Below, piece after piece: positions 1 to 5,188 of a stretch of 6,003 nt of DNA; position 1 is the first letter of the stretch, and each line of letters begins with the position of its first letter. This stretch comes from Planctomycetaceae bacterium. GTDB taxonomy: Bacteria > Planctomycetota > Planctomycetia > Planctomycetales > Planctomycetaceae. The position numbers and the translations under genes are program-made. The stretch covers positions 1 through 6,003 of the forward strand of contig JAJDEK010000182.1 in the NCBI GenBank assembly GCA_029259875.1, written 5' to 3'. A model generated the notes under the pieces. It saw only the letters and a list, made by a program, of their open reading frames with translations. It was not told the origin of the DNA and searched no databases.

Positions 1-80
1 GAACGGAGAGCCATCCATTCGTCACGCTCCTGACGAATCGACGGAGAAAGCCAGCGGAGTAATCTGGTGGAATGATTCAC
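1..80 (-). CDS. 5' end of an unrecognised protein gene, cut by the left edge
   Basis: Read on the minus strand, a GTG codon at 80-78 opens a frame that stays open to the window edge (26 full codons). It begins MNHSTRLLRWLSPSIRQERD and continues EWMALR. An AGGA ribosome binding site lies 7 bases upstream of the GTG (plus positions 88-91). This layout is almost identical to that of the GTG-started bioD in this window (CAGGAA, then CATTGTG). An in-frame stop lies 24 bases upstream of the GTG, so no longer start is available. The peptide is basic and amphipathic, with no signal peptide or known motif in the visible part. I do not recognise the family and suggest no function. The call rests on the ribosome binding site and the open frame, and 26 codons is short, so this is moderate confidence only. 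Confidence 0.5.
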   Translation of the reverse strand, partial: MNHSTRLLRWLSPSIRQERDEWMALR

Positions 81-166
81 AATGGTTTCCTGCCTGGAGA
101 TAGCTCATCAAATCAATAGTTTTGATACGAAGGTTTCGAGGACCCTTGTTAGTTTGTTTATCGACC

Positions 167-197
167 ATTCAATGGGCAGGGATTGAATAGATTGAAT
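167..197. repeat. three-copy heptamer cluster ATTCAAT / ATTGAAT / ATTGAAT
   Basis: ATTCAAT at 167-173 is followed 8 bases later by its reverse complement ATTGAAT at 182-188. After AG, a second ATTGAAT follows at 191-197. The array sits about 90 bp upstream of the minus-strand GTG gene and could be a regulator binding site. The sequence is AT-rich and the units are short, so chance is a real alternative. Confidence 0.35.
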
Positions 198-488
198 GAT
201 TTCGGACTGGGTAAAGTTCTAGAAAAAGGTACTTATCACATTGATACTTCGTTACTTACAGTACTGAAACCAAGACTCTACTTTACTTGCGTGAATCTAT
301 CCGTTATGAAAACTCATCGACTTTACGACCTGTATTCGACGTATTATCTAAGCCGACTGGTTCGAATGTGAGAATTTCTCAATTTCCTGTCATAAGGACG
401 CCGATTTGTGACTATAGGGCATTTTTTCTCTTATCTACTTGTCGTTCTTTCATCGGCATGCATAGAATTTAGGAAAGCTGCCTGTAAC

Positions 489-519
489 TTGAGGCAATTT
501 AAAGAACATTTACTGATAA
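489..519 (+). promoter_or_regulatory. weak candidate promoter for the serine acetyltransferase gene
   Basis: TTGAGG (489-494) resembles a -35 box. TGATAA (514-519) is a poor -10 box at the long spacing of 19 bases. If it is used, transcription would begin near 526. That is downstream of the ATG at 521 and upstream of the ATG at 599, which would favour the later start codon. The match is weak and given only as a candidate. Confidence 0.2.
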
Positions 520-598
520 GATGTGTCCTAAATCAATGGGCACTGAAATCAGTTTTCAAAATCTATTTAGACCCAAACTGACGAGTGGGAAAATTCTC

Positions 599-1534
599 AT
601 GGCTACGGATTTTCAGCAAAAAGAGCGACTTCCTGAAATTACTGATCGAATCGTGGAGACCTATCACGAGCTGGACACAATTCATCATTTAGGACATTGC
701 CCGCTTCCCAGTCAGGATGCAGTGATCGAAGCAGCTCAGGAACTGAAGGAATTGATCTTTCCGGGTTATCGCCGCCGCCAAAATCTGCATCTGGGCAACG
801 TGATCTACCATGTGGGTAATATCGTCGATTCTCTCCACGATATTCTGACAATGCAGATGGGGCGTGCATTAAGACACCAGTATGTACAAAAGCATGGAGC
901 CGATTGCGAAAAGCTGCCCGGGATCGATTTTGAAGCAGAAGGTCAAAAGAAGACCATGCAGTTTCTGGAAACGATTCCTGAAATCAGGCGGGCTCTGTCA
1001 ACTGACGTGCAGGCGGCCTTGGATGGTGATCCCGCAGCATCCTGTGCCGATGAAATCATCTTTTGCTATCCCGGTTTGGAAGCAATTACAATTTACCGAA
1101 TTGCGCACGAGCTTTATGAATTGGATGTTCCCATCATTCCTCGAATGTTATCGGAGTGGGCACATTCTCAGACCGGAATTGATATTCATCCCGGCGCGAC
1201 CATCGGCCATTCTTTCTTTATCGACCATGGTACAGGTGTGGTGATTGGTGAAACGTGCGAAATTGCCGAGCATGTTAAAGTTTATCAAGGGGTCACGCTG
1301 GGCGCACTTAGTTTCCCCAACGACTCTGAAGGTCGCATCATTCGCGAACACAATCGACATCCTACCATCGAAAAGGGAGTCGTCATTTACGCAAATGCGA
1401 CTATTCTGGGAGGCGATACCATCATCGGTCAGGATGCCGTCATTGGCGCCAGTGTCTCTCTCATGAAAAGTGTGCTTCCCAATACGATTGTCACAATCGA
1501 AAAACCTTCACTGCGGTTTCGTGAAGCATCCTGA
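599..1534 (+). CDS. cysE: serine O-acetyltransferase (CysE/EpsC family)
   Basis: This cytosolic enzyme transfers acetyl from acetyl-CoA to L-serine, giving O-acetylserine for cysteine synthase. It is 311 aa from the ATG at 599. The helical N-terminal domain ends in the family signature [12 protein letters not shown], followed by [17 protein letters not shown] and [20 protein letters not shown]. The left-handed beta-helix of hexapeptide repeats then runs from about residue 192 to 295. D195 (DIHPG) and H210 (IDHGTG) have the same 15-residue spacing as the catalytic D143/H158 pair of E. coli Cys[11 protein letters not shown] and the [20 protein letters not shown] stretch also match the family. 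An in-frame ATG at 521 would add 26 residues, but it lacks a nearby ribosome binding site, whereas GAGTGGGA lies 8 bases before 599. The tail ([11 protein letters not shown]) differs from the GVPAR-type tail of E. coli CysE. No cysteine synthase gene is visible nearby. Confidence 0.95.
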   Translation: MATDFQQKERLPEITDRIVETYHELDTIHHLGHCPLPSQDAVIEAAQELKELIFPGYRRRQNLHLGNVIYHVGNIVDSLHDILTMQMGRALRHQYVQKHGADCEKLPGIDFEAEGQKKTMQFLETIPEIRRALSTDVQAALDGDPAASCADEIIFCYPGLEAITIYRIAHELYELDVPIIPRMLSEWAHSQTGIDIHPGATIGHSFFIDHGTGVVIGETCEIAEHVKVYQGVTLGALSFPNDSEGRIIREHNRHPTIEKGVVIYANATILGGDTIIGQDAVIGASVSLMKSVLPNTIVTIEKPSLRFREAS

Positions 1535-1562
1535 GACGTCCAGAAGCGAGTCACAAACCTCA

Positions 1563-1578
1563 CAGAAGACGTCTTCTG
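1563..1578. repeat. 16-bp perfect palindrome CAGAAGACGTCTTCTG
   Basis: The two 8-base halves are exact reverse complements with no spacer. As RNA it could fold into a 6-bp stem with an ACGT loop. The core GACGTC also occurs at 1535-1540, just after the serine acetyltransferase stop codon. It sits between that stop and the main terminator hairpin. It may be an accessory 3'-end hairpin or a protein binding site; nothing in the sequence decides between these. Confidence 0.5.
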
Positions 1579-1622
1579 CATCAATCCTACTACACCGCTA
1601 TGATTGCCAGACCAGAAATAAA

Positions 1623-1666
1623 AAAATCCTGTGTGAGTTCATTTGAAGGAACTCATACAGGATTTT
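1623..1666. terminator. bidirectional intrinsic terminator between convergent genes
   Basis: An 18-bp stem pairs AAAATCCTGTGTGAGTTC (1623-1640) with GAACTCATACAGGATTTT (1649-1666) around an 8-base loop. The only imperfection is one G-T pair. The stem ends in an A-run on one side and a T-run on the other, so either strand yields a hairpin followed by U's. It lies between the ends of the serine acetyltransferase gene (plus) and the FHA gene (minus), the expected place for a shared two-way terminator. Confidence 0.9.
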
Positions 1667-1683
1667 ATCGCAATAAAATTCAA

Positions 1684-2649
1684 TTAGGCAATCGCGCGTT
1701 TTGATTCACCATCTTCTTTATCAATCGATCCCACATGGTCCAGTGTTCGATCAAGTTGAGAGGCGAGCTTTTCCTGTGTCTCCAATAACGAGGCGGCAGC
1801 AGACTCATATTGTTTTTCGCGGCTGGTTAATTGGTCAGCTCGTTGTTGTAGCTCTTCGGAAAATTGAGTCAGCTCTTCCGTCATCGCTTCGAGATCAGCC
1901 AGCAATTCCAATTGCTCCTTCTCGGAAAGTACTTCGTGATTCTCAAGCTGCTCTTCTTGTTTTTCTTTCATTTGATGAACATGTGACAGTAACGCAGCAG
2001 CTCCCTGGTCCCTTCTGGATTCATATTGTTGGATCAATTGGAAATCCTGCTCCATCAGGTCGACAAGTTCAGATGCAGACAGATTCTTAAGAATAGGTTC
2101 ATTCGTCATTGAGAGATCTCTTTTGTCCGGAGTGATATGAGCGCTCGTCTCAAGTAGCGAGCCAGATAATCTAGCGGTGGAAATGCTCGTTGCTGTTTGT
2201 GGACGGGTCAAACGAAAAACGAATTCGATTGGCCCAATACTAATTGAATCGCCATCAGACAGGGATGATGTACGAATTGGGATTCCATTGAGTAATAATT
2301 TTGGTTGAGGAGCAATGGCCTCGATCAAGGCTTCTCCCTGTTCGATCTGGATCACCGTATGCAAAATCGGCATATTAGATCCGGCTAACTGGAGACCACA
2401 ACAAGACCCCGCACCAATCGTCAGGCGCTTGCCTTGAACGGGGCGGATGGGAAAATTTGTTTTCCCTTTGATGATTTCCAGAGAATACTGGTGGGAAGAT
2501 TCTACGACCACAGACTTATCAACCTCATGTTGAGACAGGAACTTTATGATTCCTTCAGGGCTCCGATTTAGTGCCATATTGTACTGAATCGACCGTCTCT
2601 TGCGGCAAGCATGAGAAAACGTTCCAGTTACTAATTGATCAAAAATCAT
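1684..2649 (-). CDS. FHA-domain protein with C-terminal coiled coil
   Basis: This is a soluble protein of about 321 aa from the ATG at 2649. An FHA fold spans roughly residues 55-147, with RLTIG, a central PILH segment, LLLNGIPI and LSDGDSISIGPIEF. FHA domains usually bind phosphothreonine. Here the loop-1 Arg (usually GR) is Ala80 and the Ser of SxxH is Pro94, while His97 and Asn121 remain, so phosphopeptide binding is doubtful. A Ser/Thr-rich linker (about 150-180) leads to a long Glu/Gln/Leu-rich coiled coil (about 190-305). There is no signal peptide or membrane segment. The start is uncertain: the frame also has TTG at 2667 and ATG at 2577 (MALNRSPEG), none with a clear ribosome binding site, and the later ATG loses no domain. 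It converges on the serine acetyltransferase gene and shares its terminator. I infer an adaptor or scaffold role; the partner is unknown. Confidence 0.85.
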   Translation of the reverse strand: MIFDQLVTGTFSHACRKRRSIQYNMALNRSPEGIIKFLSQHEVDKSVVVESSHQYSLEIIKGKTNFPIRPVQGKRLTIGAGSCCGLQLAGSNMPILHTVIQIEQGEALIEAIAPQPKLLLNGIPIRTSSLSDGDSISIGPIEFVFRLTRPQTATSISTARLSGSLLETSAHITPDKRDLSMTNEPILKNLSASELVDLMEQDFQLIQQYESRRDQGAAALLSHVHQMKEKQEEQLENHEVLSEKEQLELLADLEAMTEELTQFSEELQQRADQLTSREKQYESAAASLLETQEKLASQLDRTLDHVGSIDKEDGESKRAIA

Positions 2650-2991
2650 TGATGGTTTTGACACCAAATCAAAGCAGACTCTGTAACAATTAGTTAAAAT
2701 AGGGGTGCGTCGTTGAATGCTTAGTGCAATAAAATGGGGGAAATGAAAAAAAAATTCTAATCAAAGGCTTTGTAGATCCTTGTTAACAAAGGAAACACCT
2801 CAGCCTGTTTTTTTTCGATTGACTTACACTTGTATTGATGCGGAAATTTGATCACTGATCCTTGTTTATTAATTCAAAAGTTGGTGGCTTTGACCACATA
2901 CTAAAAGGCCCACTCAGCATGAGATCTGGAAGCGTTCTGAAAGGAATCAAGAACGCTGCCTCAAGTTAAGACAGTGATTCGCGAAGGTGAC
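2650..2991. other. AT-rich intergenic region, no gene seen
   Basis: This gap lies between two minus-strand genes and should hold the FHA gene promoter and the 3' end of the membrane-protein gene. It contains a run of nine A's (about 2745-2753) and eight T's (2808-2815). A 10-base direct repeat GATCCTTGTT occurs at 2775-2784 and 2857-2866, and the palindrome TTGTTAACAA lies at 2780-2789 over the first copy. A hairpin at 2928-2960 is listed separately. A minus-strand reading frame of about 22 codons (MLSGPFSMWS...) is too short and unsupported to call. I could not identify a confident promoter. Confidence 0.6.
2928..2960 (-). terminator. 3' hairpin after the membrane coiled-coil gene
   Basis: AGCGTTCT (2931-2938) pairs perfectly with AGAACGCT (2950-2957) around an 11-base loop. 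Two further G-C pairs lie beyond a single mismatch. It is about 30 bp past the stop codon of the minus-strand ExbD-like gene, where a terminator is expected. No clear U-tract follows on the minus strand, so it may be a 3'-end stabilising or Rho-associated hairpin instead of a classical intrinsic terminator. Confidence 0.45.
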
Positions 2992-4098
2992 TCAATCAAC
3001 TTTCGAACCAGGCAGTTTCCGTTCAGTGGGAGGCGGAAGATTGGGGGGCTCAGGTTTGGGGCCCGCTGGTGGAGGTGTATATCCTTCGCACGTCAACTTA
3101 AGATTTCCCCCCAGCGGAACTCGAAATTCAGAATTGGCGTCTAAAGCGGACCAGCCTGCGAGAACCCCACGTTGGTCGGCGTACTGTCGTGCAACCAAGT
3201 AAGTGTCATAACTGTCTGACCAAACTCGAAAGTTCAGATAAAACAGATTTGGATTCACTTTTTGAATGGTCTTCCGAAACAATGCTGAGGGTTTTCTAAG
3301 ACGCTCTGAAGTATCGCCTCGATCCTTACGTGGATTCAGAACGAGGTAAGGCACTCCGCCAACCGGCTTGAGTTTGATCCTCCAGTCTCTATTTCCCACA
3401 TTTCGATTTTCAAATAACTTCACAAGTTTGTCGCAGTCGACAGCTTGTTCCTGAGCTGTGACAAAACGACTTTTGGCAATCGCCGCCAGAGCCAGAGCTT
3501 GTAGTTGCGGAATATCAACACGTAAAATACGACCTCCATGACAAACATACTCGATCGGCTTTGCACCTGAAGGAGCATCGCGAGGATTCGGTAGATTTAC
3601 GATTTTCGCATTCGGAGTCGGACCTGGATCGGGGGTTTTAGCCAGCTTTGCTTTGATGTCGGCTAATTCCGTTTCTTTTGCGTCGATCGTTTTCTCGATC
3701 GATTTTACTGCTTTGTCCCGCTCAGTGATCTGTTTTTTCAATTCTTCAATATTGATTTGAATCGCTTTTAATTTCTCCAGCTCTTTTTTGAGCTTCTCTG
3801 CCAACGCTTTCTGTTCTTCGATATTGACGGGTTTCTTTTGCTGCGTCAGTTCTTTCACGGTCTGCAGTTGTTCTTTTTCCAACTTGAGCAGTGAATCGAG
3901 ATCCTCCACTTGTTTTTTGGAGCGATCCATATCTTCATCAGTAATTTCCGGCAAAGCGTCTTTGATACGTTCGACTGCTTCGCCGACCCCTAACTGAGTC
4001 ACCGTTAATAGAATTACCAGAATGCCAACCACATTGGTCATGGTATCTAGCAAGGAATCGAGACTGGCACCGCCAGATGAGCCTCTTTTGCGTTTCAT
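2992..4098 (-). CDS. membrane-anchored ExbD/MotB-like coiled-coil protein
   Basis: The product is 368 aa from the ATG at 4098; an in-frame TTG at 4116 would add six residues. A basic N-terminus (MKRKRGSSGG) precedes one membrane helix at about 19-37, so the N-terminus is probably inside and the bulk periplasmic. LDSLLDTMTNVVGILVILL resembles the ExbD/TolR/MotB anchor, with Asp18 just before the helix in the place of their proton-carrying Asp; this alignment is by eye. A Lys/Glu/Leu-rich coiled coil follows (about 56-154). After a Pro-rich hinge (DPGPTPN) comes a folded domain (about 165-338) with YLNFRVWSDSYDTYLVARQYA and GVLAGWSA, of a type I associate with planctomycete hypothetical proteins. 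The last 31 residues are Pro-rich. ExbD-like proteins normally work with an ExbB/MotA partner, but the gene upstream is the divergent bioD, so any partner is elsewhere. Its exact role is unknown. Confidence 0.85.
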   Translation of the reverse strand: MKRKRGSSGGASLDSLLDTMTNVVGILVILLTVTQLGVGEAVERIKDALPEITDEDMDRSKKQVEDLDSLLKLEKEQLQTVKELTQQKKPVNIEEQKALAEKLKKELEKLKAIQINIEELKKQITERDKAVKSIEKTIDAKETELADIKAKLAKTPDPGPTPNAKIVNLPNPRDAPSGAKPIEYVCHGGRILRVDIPQLQALALAAIAKSRFVTAQEQAVDCDKLVKLFENRNVGNRDWRIKLKPVGGVPYLVLNPRKDRGDTSERLRKPSALFRKTIQKVNPNLFYLNFRVWSDSYDTYLVARQYADQRGVLAGWSALDANSEFRVPLGGNLKLTCEGYTPPPAGPKPEPPNLPPPTERKLPGSKVD

Positions 4099-4175
4099 TT
4101 GTAGACTTGAACTCAATAAAAGAAAACCGAATTAGCCACGCTTCCCCTACAGCATAGTGTCAGTTTCTACACAAT

Positions 4176-4225
4176 GATGTAGGAAGCAAGCGACATCAGA
4201 ATTTCAGGCCTTGCTTCCGATGTCG
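4176..4225. repeat. interlocked inverted repeats, possible pseudoknot or bistable RNA element
   Basis: Segment A, GGAAGCAAG (4182-4190), is directly followed by B, CGACATC (4191-4197). After 12 bases come A', CTTGCTTCC (4210-4218), and B', GATGTCG (4219-4225), both exact complements. The order is A-B-A'-B', so the A and B stems cannot form as one simple hairpin. In addition GATGT (4176-4180) can pair with ACATC (4193-4197). That stem would leave A in its loop, free to pair with A', which is an H-type pseudoknot layout. As DNA, B' overlaps the expected -35 region of the bioD promoter, so an operator role is also possible. Confidence 0.5.
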
Positions 4226-4249
4226 TTTATCTTCTCTATCCTGTATAAT
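4221..4249 (+). promoter_or_regulatory. candidate bioD promoter
   Basis: A perfect TATAAT (4244-4249) lies about 86 bp before the bioD start codon. The hexamer 17 bases upstream (TGTCGT, 4221-4226) is a weak -35 box. Transcription would begin near 4256, at the left arm of the following hairpin. This is the best -10 match I found in the window, but the poor -35 and the A/T-rich setting leave room for chance. Confidence 0.45.
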
Positions 4250-4294
4250 AAAAACGAACAACCTCCCCTCGCAAGCAGGGATTCGTGGTTGTTC
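4250..4294 (-). terminator. hairpin upstream of bioD, terminator-like on the minus strand
   Basis: GAACAACC (4256-4263) and GGTTGTTC (4287-4294) are exact inverted repeats 23 bases apart. A second short stem, CCCT/AGGG (4266-4269/4277-4280), lies inside. On the minus strand the hairpin is followed by G and five T's, the form of an intrinsic terminator. On the plus strand it would be a hairpin at the very 5' end of the bioD leader. No minus-strand gene lies immediately upstream to be terminated, so the role is unclear. The AACC...GGTT arms faintly recall BirA operators, but the spacer is longer than theirs (about 14-16). Confidence 0.45.
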
Positions 4295-4334
4295 CATAAA
4301 AGTACAAGATGTTTATGAAAATCAGGAACTCATT

Positions 4335-5075
4335 GTGGACGTTTTTCCATTAAAAATACCCGGACTGATGATTGTCGGCACTGATACTGGCGTGGGGAAG
4401 ACTTATATTTCCACCGCCATCGCCAGACAATTAATGTCTGAAGGGACCTCGACGGGCGCATACAAACCAGCCTGCAGTGGCAGTATCCAGGCAGGAGAAA
4501 CTGGAGAATTTTATTGGGAAGATGTCGAATTGCTTTCAAAAGCGATCAATCGAACATTCCCGTTGGAACGTATCTGCCCACAAACGTTTCATGCACCCTT
4601 GGCTCCACCAGTGGCCGCTCGAAATGAGGGCAAACAGGTTGACGATCACCTATTAAGGCAGGGAGCCCTCTGGTGGCAAAATCAGGTCGAGTTTTTGATA
4701 GTGGAAGGAGTGGGAGGCGTCCTTTGCCCGCTGACAGAAGAAATGTTAGTTGTGGATTTTGCCGCGGAACTAAAATACCCGGTTCTAGTCGTGGCACGGG
4801 CGGGGTTGGGAACCATCAATCACAGTCTTTTAACAGTCGAAGCGTTACAGAATCGGGGGTTGTGTGTGGCTGGGCTGATTCTGAATGACGTCGATCCAGA
4901 GCTCAGTGATGAATCGCGCACCTCAAATGCCGATCAGATTCAGCAATGGACGACCGTTCCCGTTTTGTCTTTTGTCCCCTTTGAATGCCAGTCGAACTTG
5001 CTTCACCACCAGAGTCAAGACAGAATAGATTGGGTACAGCTATCGCTTCACCCGTCGCGTTTTGCCATAAAATGA
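4335..5075 (+). CDS. bioD: ATP-dependent dethiobiotin synthetase (BioD)
   Basis: BioD closes the ureido ring: 7,8-diaminopelargonate + CO2 + ATP give dethiobiotin, the penultimate step of biotin synthesis, in the cytosol. The protein is 246 aa, slightly longer than E. coli BioD (about 224). The P-loop is GTDTGVGKT (15-23). K44 in YKPACSG matches the conserved KP..SG/TG lysine, D63 fits the metal-binding Asp, and PLAPPVAA (88-95) matches the substrate segment. VEGVGG (123-128) carries the conserved Glu124. RAGLGTINHSLLTVEAL and LILNDVDP match the C-terminal half. The start is GTG at 4335, with AGGA 7 bases upstream (4324-4327); the next in-frame ATG (4368) would nearly remove the strand before the P-loop. 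No other biotin gene is visible, and 113 bp separate it from the next gene, so it looks like a single-gene unit. Confidence 0.95.
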   Translation: MDVFPLKIPGLMIVGTDTGVGKTYISTAIARQLMSEGTSTGAYKPACSGSIQAGETGEFYWEDVELLSKAINRTFPLERICPQTFHAPLAPPVAARNEGKQVDDHLLRQGALWWQNQVEFLIVEGVGGVLCPLTEEMLVVDFAAELKYPVLVVARAGLGTINHSLLTVEALQNRGLCVAGLILNDVDPELSDESRTSNADQIQQWTTVPVLSFVPFECQSNLLHHQSQDRIDWVQLSLHPSRFAIK

Positions 5076-5104
5076 AATGGTATCATCACCGCGTGAAAAT
5101 CTGA

Positions 5105-5126
5105 TTTGAAATTGTGAAATTTCAGG
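5105..5126 (+). other. AT-rich hairpin with GTGA tetraloop after bioD
   Basis: GAAATT (5108-5113) pairs with AATTTC (5118-5123) around a GTGA loop, a GNRA-type tetraloop in RNA. The stem can extend to about nine pairs using two G-U pairs. It lies about 30 bp after the bioD stop. No U-tract follows, so it is not a classical terminator; it might mark a 3' end or be chance in AT-rich sequence. Confidence 0.3.
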
Positions 5127-5178
5127 TGGGATAGTCCATCAGTGCAATTGATATAAATAAAAGTGAAAGAAATCAACC

Positions 5179-5183
5179 GGAGA
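5179..5183 (+). promoter_or_regulatory. ribosome binding site GGAGA that decides the start at 5189
   Basis: GGAGA ends five bases before the ATG at 5189. Another ATG at 5185 is in a different frame and meets TGA after four codons. The site therefore supports 5189 as the true start of the zinc-ribbon gene. Confidence 0.65.
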
Positions 5184-5188
5184 AATGG

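Larger units (their letters stand above)
81..520. other. divergent intergenic region, no convincing gene
   Basis: This 440-bp stretch separates the minus-strand partial gene from the plus-strand serine acetyltransferase. Two small plus-strand reading frames (183-371 and 287-472) overlap each other, resemble no known protein and lack good ribosome binding sites, so I treat them as chance. It should hold the promoters of both flanking genes. Visible small elements are a heptamer cluster at 167-197, a 13-bp palindrome TGAGAATTTCTCA at 369-381, and a weak hairpin TGCCT/AGGCA at 479-496. I see no RNA gene. Confidence 0.6.
4099..4334. other. divergent intergenic region with dense complementary elements
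   Basis: This 236-bp gap separates the minus-strand membrane-protein gene from bioD and must carry promoters for both. It holds a short hairpin CTACA/TGTAG (4167-4182), an interlocked set of complementary segments (4176-4225), a TATAAT box (4244-4249) and a hairpin with a minus-strand T-run (4250-4294). I see no reading frame of note. The density of pairing segments is clearly higher than in the other gaps of this window. Confidence 0.6.

Noticed and set aside
355..385. GGTTCGAAT, resembling a tRNA T-loop
   Set aside because: The flanking five-base arms do not pair (ACTGG against GTGAG), and no acceptor or anticodon stem is found around it.
183..472. Two overlapping plus-strand reading frames (62 and 61 codons)
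   Set aside because: They overlap in different frames, lack good ribosome binding sites and show no recognisable protein features; likely chance in intergenic DNA.
639..869. 76-codon minus-strand frame inside the serine acetyltransferase
   Set aside because: It is fully covered by a clearly conserved gene on the other strand.
1701..2090. 129-codon plus-strand frame opposite the FHA gene
   Set aside because: It is antisense to the coiled-coil coding sequence and shows no domain of its own; the minus-strand protein explains the region.
2848..2918. Minus-strand small protein of about 22 residues (MLSGPFSMWS...)
   Set aside because: It is too short, has no clear ribosome binding site and no recognisable features.
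4256..4294. BirA-type biotin operator upstream of bioD
   Set aside because: The arms end in AACC/GGTT as BirA sites do, but the 23-base spacer and the outer bases do not fit; kept only as a hairpin.
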